A DNA stretch of 64,000 bases from Curtobacterium sp. VKM Ac-1376 (lineage in GTDB: Bacteria > Actinomycetota > Actinomycetes > Actinomycetales > Microbacteriaceae). This document shows positions 18,339 to 26,612 of the stretch, in pieces. Where the stretch lies: contig NZ_JADKRV010000002.1 in assembly GCF_015351025.1 (NCBI RefSeq), positions 124,001 through 188,000 of the forward strand. The letters run 5' to 3'. The translations under genes were made by a program, and so were the position numbers. The notes under the pieces are model-generated. The model saw nothing but the letters and a program-made list of their open reading frames with translations. It made no database searches and was not told the DNA's origin. The first letter of the stretch is position 1. Every line of letters starts with the position of its first letter.

Positions 18339-21300
18339 CGTGTCTGGTTCTCCTTCGTCGCGACGAGCGCGGCTGCCTGCTCGCGCAGGACGTTCTTCTG
18401 GACCTTGCCCACCGCGTTGCGCGGGAGTTCGGCGGTGTACTCGAGTCGTTCCGGCCAGTAGTACTTGCTCACGCCGGCGTTGTCGAGGTACTGCTGCATC
18501 CCCGCGAAGTCGAGCGGCTCGTCGGTCCGCGCGTTGACGACCCAGGCGCAGGCGCGCTCGCCGAGCCGCTCGTCGGGCATCGCCACGATCGCGATGTCGG
18601 TGACGAGCGGGTGCTGGTACAGCAGGTTCTCGATCTCCACCACGGGGATCTTCTCGCCACCGCGGTTGATGACGTCCTTGACGCGCCCGGTGATCGACAG
18701 GAAGCCCTTCTCGTCGACCTTCGCCAGGTCGCCGGTGCGGTACCAGCCGTCCGCGGTGAAGACGTCGTCGGTCAGGTCGGGGCGGTCGAGGTAGCCGTCG
18801 AACATCGTCGGCGAGTGCAGCTCGAAGTTGCCCTCGGTGTCGGCGGGCAGCTCGTGGCCCTCGTCGTCGACGATGCGGATCCGGATGCCCGGCAGCCCCC
18901 GGCCGTCGTGTCCGTAGGCCTCGGCAGGGTCGTCACTCGGGCTGGACAGGGCCCCGAGGCAGGTCTCGCTCGTGCCGAAGGCGCCGAGGATGGCGCTGCC
19001 GAGCACCGTGCTCGCCCGCTGGGCCAGGGCCCGGGGCACCGCGGCACCGGTCGGCACGAAGATCCGGAGCGACTCGGGCTGCGGTGCGCCGGCCTCGACC
19101 AGGTCGACGAGGTCGGTCAGGAACGGCGTCGCGCACTGCACGAAGGATGCCCCCGCGACGCCGAACGCCTGCTCGAGCGCGACCCGCCCGTCCCACACCG
19201 GCTGGAGGACCTGCGGTGCTCCGAGCCGGAACGCCAGCAGCATGCCGTACAGGAACCCGGTCTGGTGGGCCAGCGGCGACGGGATGTAGATCCGGTCCGC
19301 GCTCGTCAGGCCGGACTGCGCCACGTGCATCGCGGTCGCGAGCCCGAGCGTGCGATGCGGGTGTTGGACGCCCTTCGGCTCCCCCGTGGTGCCCGACGTG
19401 AAGAGCAGCTGGCAGACGTCGTCCGGGCCGGGGGCGTGCGAGGCGATCTGGTCGAGGTCGACGTGCACGGCCGCGAGGGCGTTGTCGAAGTAGCGCCAGT
19501 GCCAGGCGCTCGCGACGACGCGGTGCAGGGCGTCGGCGGGCAGCGGCGGCTGGTTCGTCGGGGTGTCCCCCTGGCCGCGTGCCTCGGCGCGCAGGACGAT
19601 GACGTGCTCGACCGACAGCCGGCGGTCCTGGGCCTTCGCCTCGTCGATGACGTCGAGCAGCTCGAGCGCGGGCCGGCGCTTCCGGAACACGTTCGGCAGG
19701 AACACCACGCGGGCGTGGGACCGAGCGAGGGTCATGGTCGTCTCGCGCGGGCCGAAGACCGGCATGATCGGGGTCGCGACGGCACCGATCTGGATCGTTC
19801 CGAGGGTGATCGAGACGAACTCGCGCCAGTTCGGCAGCTGCATCGCCACCGATTCGCCCCGGCGGACGCCGAGTTCGAGGAGCAGGGCGGAGACGCGGTC
19901 GGCCTCGTCCTGCAGCTCCTTCCACGTCGTGTTCACCGGTGCGGCACCTCCGACCTCGATGACGGCGAGGCCGTCGGGGTCGGCCTGCGACAGCGCGCGG
20001 ACCTTCTCGCTGAGGACCAGGGGGTCGGCGTCGAGGCCGGGGAGTTCGGGCAGGGCGGGGGTGGGCCGAGCGGCAGGGGCGGGCTGCGCGGCAGGGGAGG
20101 GCCGCACGGCGTCGAGCGCTTCGTCCCTGCCGTCCGTCGCCGTGGTCGGGGGCGTCTGCGCCGGCGTGCCGAGGTGCGTCCGGACACCGGCGGCCTCGGC
20201 TTCCTCGATCCGGTCGTCGTGCGCCGCCCGGGCAGCGAGTCCGTCGCCGACGGACATGTCGAGGCCGACGGTGTTCATCGCCTCGAGGAAGGTGGGGTAG
20301 GAGATCCGGTAGGCGCGCGGGTAGGTGAGCCCCGACGTCCCCTCGGCCCGCGACGCTGCGACGGCGAGCGACATGAGCACGCGGTGGTCGTTGAACGACG
20401 ACATGGGTGCGCCGTGCAGGCCCCCGGGTCCGACACCGGTGACGCGCAGTTCGTCCGCGCCCTGCTCGGCGCGGCCGCCCATCCGGTTCAGCTGGAGCAT
20501 CGCCGCCACGCGGTCGGACTCCTTCAGCCGGATGTGCGCCACGTTCCAGAGTCGCGTCGTGCCCTCGGCGAAGGTCGCCATCGTCGACAGGATCGGCAGC
20601 AGGTCCGGGATCGGCTGGCAGTCGATGTCGAGCGGGCGCAGCGGGGACCCGTCGTGCTCGATCCGCACGAAGCCGGTCTCCTCGTCGATCCGCATCGGTA
20701 CCCCCATCGCCGTCGCGAGGTCGAGGAACTCGCTCTCGGGGTGGTCCGTCTCGGCGGTGGTCGTCGCCGTCATGCCGCGCAGCAGCAGGTTCGACTCGCG
20801 GATGCCCGCAGCGGCGATGCCGAACGCGGCCGAGCCGATGTCCGGCGGGATGACGTAGTCGTGCGGGGTGGCCTGCTGGCCCGCCGGGATCCGGTACTCG
20901 AGCCAGTCGTCGGAGACGTCGACCCGGAGCCCGAACTGGCGCATCATCCGCACGGTGAGTTCGACGTACGGCTGCTCGTTGAGTCGCCCCCCTGTGATGT
21001 GGATCCGGGTCTCCTGCTCGGCGAACGGCGCCACCAGGAGCAGCCCGGACACCCACTGCGAGAGCGTGCCGGCGATCGAGACGTCGCCGCCGCGGGGCCG
21101 CTTCGGCTGGACGGTCACGGGCGGGCAGTCGTTCGTCGCCTCGAGGTCGATGCCCATCTGCTCGAGCGAGGTGAGCAGCGCCTTGATCGGTCGGCGCTGG
21201 AAGTACTTCATGCCCGACAGCGTCATCGGTCGGTCGGCCAGCGAGGCCAGGCCGGTCATGAAGTACAGGGTGGTGCCGGAAGACCCCATGTTGAGCAGGC

Positions 21301-21583
21301 CGTCCGCACCGCGCGAGCCGTGGTCGACCACGTCGGTGGCCTCGTACCGGCCGCCGAGCCCGGTGACGTGGTAAGCGTTGCCGCGGCGCTTGATGTCGAC
21401 GCCGAGGGCGCGGAGCGTCCCCACCGTCCACTCCACCTGCCGGGTGGCGCTGATCCCGGAGACGACACTCGTACCCCTCGCGAGCGACGCGAGCACCAGC
21501 GCGCGGTGCGCGTGGTACTTCGAGACCGGGATGTCAAGTGCTCCGACGAGCGGGCCAGTCGTCCCGCGCACCACCAGCTGCAT
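18335..21583 (-). CDS. Fusion: EPSP-synthase-like domain + acyl-CoA ligase
   Basis: One uninterrupted 1082-residue frame encodes two enzymes. Residues 1-442 are an AroA (EPSP synthase)-type double barrel, with SK (21-22), R27, LSQW, PIPD, RLKESDR and FNDHR retained. The residues equivalent to E. coli Ser23, Arg100, Arg124 and Lys411 are Tyr23, Tyr107, Tyr127 and Ile by hand alignment, so phosphoenolpyruvate use is doubtful. Residues 443-515 are an Ala/Pro/Thr linker. Residues 515-1082 are an AMP-forming CoA ligase with FTSGTTGEPKG, GAFGTSET, YRTGD, INRGGEKI and the catalytic Lys in AVGKVQK. Start ATG 21583; the stop overlaps the next gene. I infer shikimate-derived acid activation plus an elimination step. 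This is not the housekeeping AroA. Confidence 0.87.
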   Translation of the reverse strand: MQLVVRGTTGPLVGALDIPVSKYHAHRALVLASLARGTSVVSGISATRQVEWTVGTLRALGVDIKRRGNAYHVTGLGGRYEATDVVDHGSRGADGLLNMGSSGTTLYFMTGLASLADRPMTLSGMKYFQRRPIKALLTSLEQMGIDLEATNDCPPVTVQPKRPRGGDVSIAGTLSQWVSGLLLVAPFAEQETRIHITGGRLNEQPYVELTVRMMRQFGLRVDVSDDWLEYRIPAGQQATPHDYVIPPDIGSAAFGIAAAGIRESNLLLRGMTATTTAETDHPESEFLDLATAMGVPMRIDEETGFVRIEHDGSPLRPLDIDCQPIPDLLPILSTMATFAEGTTRLWNVAHIRLKESDRVAAMLQLNRMGGRAEQGADELRVTGVGPGGLHGAPMSSFNDHRVLMSLAVAASRAEGTSGLTYPRAYRISYPTFLEAMNTVGLDMSVGDGLAARAAHDDRIEEAEAAGVRTHLGTPAQTPPTTATDGRDEALDAVRPSPAAQPAPAARPTPALPELPGLDADPLVLSEKVRALSQADPDGLAVIEVGGAAPVNTTWKELQDEADRVSALLLELGVRRGESVAMQLPNWREFVSITLGTIQIGAVATPIMPVFGPRETTMTLARSHARVVFLPNVFRKRRPALELLDVIDEAKAQDRRLSVEHVIVLRAEARGQGDTPTNQPPLPADALHRVVASAWHWRYFDNALAAVHVDLDQIASHAPGPDDVCQLLFTSGTTGEPKGVQHPHRTLGLATAMHVAQSGLTSADRIYIPSPLAHQTGFLYGMLLAFRLGAPQVLQPVWDGRVALEQAFGVAGASFVQCATPFLTDLVDLVEAGAPQPESLRIFVPTGAAVPRALAQRASTVLGSAILGAFGTSETCLGALSSPSDDPAEAYGHDGRGLPGIRIRIVDDEGHELPADTEGNFELHSPTMFDGYLDRPDLTDDVFTADGWYRTGDLAKVDEKGFLSITGRVKDVINRGGEKIPVVEIENLLYQHPLVTDIAIVAMPDERLGERACAWVVNARTDEPLDFAGMQQYLDNAGVSKYYWPERLEYTAELPRNAVGKVQKNVLREQAAALVATKENQTR

Positions 21584-21712
21584 GCGTACCTCTTCCCTGG
21601 AGCGAACATTTCAACGGTACGCCCGGGGTGGAACTACCGAGAGTTCCATCCGCACGATCGGGACAACCGATCGTTGTGCGTGTCCGACAACGATCCGGGC
21701 AGGATGTACAGC

Positions 21713-22843
21713 ATGGACATCCGCTTCACCGAGTCCCGCCCGTCGACCATCGGCGTCGAGTGGGAACTCCCGCTGGTCGACCGCTCGACCGGCGACCTCG
21801 CGCCCCGCGCCCCCGCCGTCATCGCCGCCGTGCACGAACGGCTCGGTGACCACGACCGCGTCACCGAGGAGCTGCTGACCAACACCGTCGAGGTCGTCTC
21901 GAGCGTCCACGACCGCGTGGGCGCGGCGACGAGTGAGTTGTCCGGCATCATCGGCGAGGTCGTCGACGCCGCCGAACCGCTCGACGCGCAGGTGATGTGC
22001 TCCGGCACGCACCCGTTCGCACAGTGGGACCAGCAGGAGATCACCCCGGACAGTGAGCACTACACGACCCTCATCGACCGCACACGCTGGTGGGGACGCC
22101 AGATGCTCATCTGGGGCGTCCACGTGCACATCGGTATCGACGACCGTGACAAGGCGCTCCCGATCCTCGGTGCGATGCTCGCCTACGTCCCGCACGTGCA
22201 GGCGTTCACGGCATCCAGCCCGTTCTGGGCCGGCATCGACACCGGGTACGCCTCGAACCGGGCGCTCATGTTCCAACAGCTGCCGACGGGCGGCTTGCCT
22301 CCTGCCCTCGGCGCCTGGGCCAACTTCGAAGAGGTCGTGGGCGACCTCACGCACACCGGTGTCATCGACAGCGTCAAGGACCTGCGCTGGGACATCCGCC
22401 CGTCGCCGGGGTGGGGCACGCTCGAGAACCGTGTCTCCGACGGTATCTCGACACTGCACGAGGTCGGGGCCGTCACCGCGCTCGTGCAGTGCCTGGTCAC
22501 CGACATGTCCGACCGCCTCGACGCCGGTGAGACCCTGTCGACGATGCAGCCCTGGTTCGTCCGCGAGAACAAGTGGCGAGCGGCCCGCTACGGCATGGAG
22601 GCGGAGATCATCCTCAACGCCGGGGGCGACGAGCGACTCGTCACCGACGACGTGCACGATCTGGTCGAGCGACTCGACCCGGTGGCCGAACGCCTCGGCT
22701 GCCAGGACGAGCTGCACCACCTCGACACCATGATCGCGAACGGCGCGTCGTACCAGCGTCAGCTCCAGGTCGCGCAGGAGAACGGCGGCGACCTGCGCGA
22801 GGTCGTCCGCCACCTGGTGACGGAGTTCCGCGACGCGCTCTAG
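21713..22843 (+). CDS. YbdK-type glutamate-cysteine ligase-like carboxylate-amine ligase
   Basis: 376 residues of the GCS2/YbdK family, ATP-dependent ligases joining a carboxylate (often glutamate) to an amine. The start region TIGVEWELPLVD carries metal-binding glutamates and the central WWGRQMLIWGVHVHIGI segment is characteristic. Relatives serve in glutathione, ergothioneine or gamma-glutamyl amide formation; actinobacteria mostly lack glutathione, so the substrate is open. The frame is open far upstream, but ATG 21713 has AGGA eight bases before it and matches the family start. It is divergent from the fusion gene; about 130 bases between them hold both promoters. Confidence 0.87.
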   Translation: MDIRFTESRPSTIGVEWELPLVDRSTGDLAPRAPAVIAAVHERLGDHDRVTEELLTNTVEVVSSVHDRVGAATSELSGIIGEVVDAAEPLDAQVMCSGTHPFAQWDQQEITPDSEHYTTLIDRTRWWGRQMLIWGVHVHIGIDDRDKALPILGAMLAYVPHVQAFTASSPFWAGIDTGYASNRALMFQQLPTGGLPPALGAWANFEEVVGDLTHTGVIDSVKDLRWDIRPSPGWGTLENRVSDGISTLHEVGAVTALVQCLVTDMSDRLDAGETLSTMQPWFVRENKWRAARYGMEAEIILNAGGDERLVTDDVHDLVERLDPVAERLGCQDELHHLDTMIANGASYQRQLQVAQENGGDLREVVRHLVTEFRDAL

Positions 22844-22940
22844 CAGACCTGGTCGTTTCGCGCGTACCTGGCCGGTTCTTTCGACCGGGTACGCCCGATT
22901 CGACTTCCCAGCGCGCGTGCGGTGGGAAGGAACGTGCGCA

Positions 22941-22988
22941 GACGGACGGGAGGCCCGTGGCGGATCCGCCACGGGCCTCCCGTCCGTC
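22941..22988. terminator. Perfect 48-bp palindrome between gcs2-like gene and ffh
   Basis: Every base pairs in this 48-bp palindrome (24-bp arms, centre GGATCC at 22962-22967). It lies between convergent genes, 97 bases after the ligase stop and 12 bases beyond the ffh stop. Its arms contain GGGAGGC, the shared core of several intergenic palindromes here. It is best read as a bidirectional terminator. Confidence 0.8.
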
Positions 22989-23000
22989 AGGTGGTCGCGA

Positions 23001-24551
23001 CTAGCGACCCAGGAACTTCTGCAGCGACGCGAGCTCTTCCTCGGTCGGCGCCTTGCCGCCCTTGGCGCCGCCGAGTCCGAGTCCGGACCCCTGCGGGGCA
23101 GCCTGCGGCGCAGCCGCGGCACCGGCCGCGAGGGCCGCGCGCTTGGCCGGGTTACCGACCTTGGACTTCTTCTTGCCGCCCTGCTGCTGCTTCTTGCCGC
23201 CGTGCATGCCCGGGATCGGCCCCATGCCCGGCATCTGCGGCACGCCACCGCGGGCGACGGTCTTCATCATCTTCGCCGCCTGCTCGAACCGGTTCACGAG
23301 GGCATTCACCTCGGTGACGGTGGAGCCCGCACCGCGCGCGATGCGGAGTCGGCGCGAGCCGTTCAGCAGCTTCGGGAGCTCGCGCTCCTGCGGAGTCATC
23401 GACTGGATGATCGCCTCGGTCCGGACGATCTCGCGCTCGTCGAAGTTGTCGAGCGCCTCGCGCATGCCCTTCGCGCCGGGGAGCATGCCGAGCATGCCCT
23501 TGATCGACCCGGCCTTGCGGAGCTGCTGCATCTGCTGCAGGAAGTCGTTCAGGGTGAAGTTGTCGGTCGCGATCTTGTCCGCGACCTTGCGTGCCTCTTC
23601 CTCGTCGAAGGCACCCTGCGCCTGCTCGATGAGGGACAGGATGTCGCCGAGGTCGAGGATGCGGCTCGCCATGCGGTCCGGGTGGAAGGGCTCGAAGTCA
23701 TCGAGCGACTCACCCGTCGACGCGAACATGATCGGCCGGCCCGTGATGCTGGCGACCGACAGGGCCGCACCACCGCGGGCATCACCGTCGAGCTTCGACA
23801 GGACGACACCGGTGAAGTCGACGCCTTCCTGGAAGGCACGCGCGGTGTTGACGGCGTCCTGACCGATCATCGCGTCGATGACGAACAGGACCTCGTCCGG
23901 GTTGACCGCCTTGCGGATGTTCGCGGCCTGCTTCATGAGCTCGGCGTCGACGCCGAGACGACCGGCGGTGTCCACGATGACGGTGTCGTACTGCTGGTCG
24001 ACCGCGGCCTTGATGGCGTTCTTGGCGACCTTGACCGGGTCGCCGACGCCGTTGCCGGGCTCCGGCGCGAAGACGTGCACGCCGGCCTGCTCGCCGACGA
24101 CCTGCAGCTGCTGCACGGCGTTCGGTCGCTGGAGGTCCGCCGCGACGAGCATCGGGGTGTGGCCGTCCTTCTTGAGCCACTTGCCGAGCTTGCCCGCGAG
24201 GGTGGTCTTCCCCGCACCCTGCAGCCCCGCGAGCATGATGACCGTCGGCGGCTTCTTCGCGAACTCGAGGCGTCGCTGCTGCCCGCCCAAGATGCCGACG
24301 AGTTCCTCGTTGACGATCTGGACGACCTGCTGGGCCGGGTTCAGCGCGCGGTTGACCTCGTCGGAGAGGGCACGCTCGCGCACGGAAGCGGTGAACGCCT
24401 TGACGACCTCGAGCGCGACGTCGGCGTCGAGGAGCGCCCGCCGGATCTCGCGGACGGTGCCGTCGACGTCGGACGGAGTCAGCCGACCCTTGCTCCGCAG
24501 ATTGCGGAAGGTCTCGGTCAGCCGATCGGAGAGTGAGCCGAATTGCGCCAT
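23001..24551 (-). CDS. ffh: Signal recognition particle protein Ffh
   Basis: 516 residues. Ffh is the SRP54 GTPase that carries membrane-protein nascent chains to FtsY. The N domain begins MAQFGSLSDRLTETFRNLR. GTPase motifs are GLQGAGKTT (G1), DTAGRLGVD (G3) and LSKLDGDARGG (G4). The Met-rich M domain, binding 4.5S RNA and signal sequences, covers about 300-440 (GMLGMLPGAKGM). A C-terminal Lys/Gln/Gly-rich tail is normal for this phylum. It starts at ATG 24551 and ends next to the 48-bp palindrome. Confidence 0.97.
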   Translation of the reverse strand: MAQFGSLSDRLTETFRNLRSKGRLTPSDVDGTVREIRRALLDADVALEVVKAFTASVRERALSDEVNRALNPAQQVVQIVNEELVGILGGQQRRLEFAKKPPTVIMLAGLQGAGKTTLAGKLGKWLKKDGHTPMLVAADLQRPNAVQQLQVVGEQAGVHVFAPEPGNGVGDPVKVAKNAIKAAVDQQYDTVIVDTAGRLGVDAELMKQAANIRKAVNPDEVLFVIDAMIGQDAVNTARAFQEGVDFTGVVLSKLDGDARGGAALSVASITGRPIMFASTGESLDDFEPFHPDRMASRILDLGDILSLIEQAQGAFDEEEARKVADKIATDNFTLNDFLQQMQQLRKAGSIKGMLGMLPGAKGMREALDNFDEREIVRTEAIIQSMTPQERELPKLLNGSRRLRIARGAGSTVTEVNALVNRFEQAAKMMKTVARGGVPQMPGMGPIPGMHGGKKQQQGGKKKSKVGNPAKRAALAAGAAAAPQAAPQGSGLGLGGAKGGKAPTEEELASLQKFLGR

Positions 24552-24960
24552 GATCCGTCGATTCTACAAGGCTCCCGCCGACGTCACCGGCCGGTTCACC
24601 ACCGGAGGACGTCCTCGGTGGTTCGACGGCACGGCACAGGCCCCGCCGGGCGGTCCGGAGCCGATCACGGACAGACGGGAGGCGCGGTGCCAGCTGGCAC
24701 CGCGCCTCCCGTCCGTCTGCCGGGTGCGTCGACGGCTGCCGCCCGGTCCGCGGGCCGGTGAGCGGTCCCGACCCGCCGCGTGCGCGACGCCGAGGTCGCG
24801 TGGAGTGTCGTCCGGCGGCGCGGCGGGCGACAGATCGTGCGACCTCGGCGAACCCGAGCGGCGCGTCCTCTGACCGGCAACACCTCGGTGTGCACGAGAC
24901 GCGGCCGAGTTCGAAGGCGTCTCGCGATGACGCCGGCGTCTCTTGCCCCTTCCTCCCGCG
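24552..24960. other. 409-base intergenic region between menC and ffh
   Basis: It holds a 40-bp perfect palindrome (24674-24713), the presumed ffh promoter near 24560-24600, and a stretch around 24827-24850 containing GCGACAGATCG, a string also seen as GCGACAGATCGCGG near 11826. No coding region with normal codon structure was found; the open frames here are shadows. Confidence 0.5.
24674..24713. terminator. Perfect 40-bp palindrome after menC
   Basis: The arms 24674-24693 and 24694-24713 are exact reverse complements, centre AGCT, core GGGAGGCGCGGTG. It lies about 250 bases past the menC stop on the minus strand and upstream of ffh. Same family as the palindromes at 22941 and 59373. Probable terminator. 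Confidence 0.7.
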
Positions 24961-25941
24961 TCAGGCCGCGGCGAGCCGAGCGTGCACGCGCTCCAGGCGG
25001 GCGCGCCACCACGCCGTGCGGTCGGGAGACGCGGCGAACCGCTCCACCATCGCCGAGGAGACCTCGACCCGACGCACGGGCACGCGACCGTCGACCGGTA
25101 CCAGCGGGTCCACCGTGACGTCGCCCGCGAACATCGCCGCCGTCCCGAGCCCCGCGGCGTACCCCGGGGTCATCGCCGCGGCGGCGAGGAACGTCCCCAT
25201 GCCGAGGCCGACCGAGGTGTCGAGGGCACTCGAGACCACGCACGGCAGCCCGGCCGACGCGATGACCGCCCGCGCCGCCGTGATCCCACCGAGCGGCTGT
25301 GCCTTCACGACGAGCACGTCGGCGGCGCCGGCCCGGGCGACCGCGAGCGGATCCGTGGCCTTCCGCACGCTCTCGTCCGCGGCGATCCGGACACCGAGGC
25401 CCGCGATCCGCGACCGCAGCTCTGCCAGCTCGGGCACGGTCGCAGCCGGCTGTTCGGCGTACTGCAGGTCGAACGGCGCGAGGCGCTCGAGCGCGACCAC
25501 AGCCTGCTCGACGCTCCACAGGCCGTTCGCGTCGACCCGGACGGCAGCATCCGGCCCCATCACCCGCCGGACCGCCGCGACCCGGGCGACGTCGTCGTCG
25601 ACGGTCGTGCCGGGCTCGGCGACCTTGACCTTGGCGGTGGTGCAACCCGGGTACCGCGCGAGCAGGTCGGCGACGTCGTCGGGGGCGATCCCCGGGACGG
25701 TGGCGTTGACCGGCACTGAGTCGGCGGCGGGCTCGTGGTCGGTCCACCCGAAGTCGATCGCCGCTCGCAGCCAAGCCGCGGCCTCGGCATCGTCGTACTC
25801 GACGAACGGCGAGAACTCCGTCCATCCCGAGGGGCCGCGGAGGACGACGGCCTCCCGAGTGGTGATGCCGCGGAACCGCACCCGCATGGGCAGGGCGACC
25901 ACGTGCGCGTCGGCGAGGAGTTCGGCGAGGTCGGGGAGCAC
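24961..25941 (-). CDS. menC: o-Succinylbenzoate synthase
   Basis: 326 residues of the enolase superfamily. MenC dehydrates SHCHC to o-succinylbenzoate in menaquinone biosynthesis. Active-site elements appear in order: Lys pair in TAKVKVAEP, Asp in VRVDANGLW, Glu in the EQPA segment, Asp in IAADES, and Lys in VVKAQPLGG. The frame is open to 26019, but GTG 25941 has GGGAGGAT seven bases upstream and gives the actinobacterial MenC length. It is transcribed away from menB, with a small membrane-protein gene between. Confidence 0.92.
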   Translation of the reverse strand: MLPDLAELLADAHVVALPMRVRFRGITTREAVVLRGPSGWTEFSPFVEYDDAEAAAWLRAAIDFGWTDHEPAADSVPVNATVPGIAPDDVADLLARYPGCTTAKVKVAEPGTTVDDDVARVAAVRRVMGPDAAVRVDANGLWSVEQAVVALERLAPFDLQYAEQPAATVPELAELRSRIAGLGVRIAADESVRKATDPLAVARAGAADVLVVKAQPLGGITAARAVIASAGLPCVVSSALDTSVGLGMGTFLAAAAMTPGYAAGLGTAAMFAGDVTVDPLVPVDGRVPVRRVEVSSAMVERFAASPDRTAWWRARLERVHARLAAA

Positions 25942-26067
25942 CTCGCCATCCTCCCACCGCACCCAGGGGCCCCGCCGGTTCCTCGGAGGGGACCGCCAGG
26001 GCAGGGCACTAGCATGCATCGGTCGGCCCAGGTCGGCGGAGGGACGACCCGGAACGAGGGAGGCTCG

Positions 26068-26553
26068 GTGGCGGCGGAACCGCAGCAGCGCGCGTCACAG
26101 CAGCGCGCATCGCAGCGCACGACCGACCCGGCACGCGCCGGGAAGCCAGCGGTCGCCCGTTCCGTCGGCGCGGTGCCACCCCGCGACTCCGACGAGTTCG
26201 CCCGGCTCATGCACCGGAACACGGTCGACGTCCGGCAGACCGGCGAACGCAAGCGTCGCAACCCCGTCGTCGGGAAGATCGCCCTCGGCCTCGCGGTGGT
26301 GTCCGCCGCGGTCGACGCCAGCGCCTTCGCCGTGTTCATGGGTGGCGACACGAACTTCGCGTTCGGCATCTGCTTCGTCGTCGTGTTCCTCACCCTCATC
26401 GCCGCCGTCCTCGGCTTCGTCGCGGCGGTCGGGTCGTTCGGCCGCTGGTACGGGGCGATCGGTGTCGTCCTGGCCTTCTTCGCGAACCCCGTGATCCTCA
26501 TCGTGATCATGGTGTTCGTGGCGCCGGAGATCCTCACCGACATGGGCGCCTGA
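26068..26553 (+). CDS. Small integral membrane protein, unknown function
   Basis: 161 residues. The N-terminal 65 residues are hydrophilic and Ala/Gln/Arg-rich; then three hydrophobic helices follow (about 72-90, 95-120 and 128-150). No enzymatic motif was recognised. GTG 26068 is chosen because GGGAGG lies five bases upstream. It sits between menC and menB in the menaquinone locus; many Microbacteriaceae carry short membrane proteins at this position, but a role in quinone synthesis is not established. Confidence 0.75.
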   Translation: MAAEPQQRASQQRASQRTTDPARAGKPAVARSVGAVPPRDSDEFARLMHRNTVDVRQTGERKRRNPVVGKIALGLAVVSAAVDASAFAVFMGGDTNFAFGICFVVVFLTLIAAVLGFVAAVGSFGRWYGAIGVVLAFFANPVILIVIMVFVAPEILTDMGA

Positions 26554-26600
26554 CGGAGCGCACCCGCACGGCCTGACCCGGCCCCACCGGCGCTCGGCGG

Positions 26601-26606
26601 TACGTT
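26601..26606 (+). promoter_or_regulatory. menB -10 box (leaderless type)
   Basis: TACGTT lies six bases before the menB ATG at 26613, with no Shine-Dalgarno sequence. The spacing predicts transcription starting at or next to the start codon. Confidence 0.55.
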
Positions 26607-26612
26607 GGGGAC

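Noticed and set aside
16059-18461. An 800-residue plus-strand open frame opposite the SDR and acyl-CoA dehydrogenase genes
   Set aside because: It is antisense to two clear enzymes; high GC gives long open frames on the complementary strand.
14075-21583. Alternative: catabolic cyclohexanecarboxylate (Ali/Bad-type) pathway
   Set aside because: Ligase and dehydrogenase would fit, but the AroA-like domain, the Y-x6-K enoyl-reductase site and absence of hydratase, ketoacyl hydrolase and thiolase favour biosynthesis. Not fully excluded.
18611-21712. Upstream extension of the YbdK-like gene to 1410 residues
   Set aside because: The extension is antisense to the fusion gene and lacks motifs; the family start at 21713 has a ribosome binding site.
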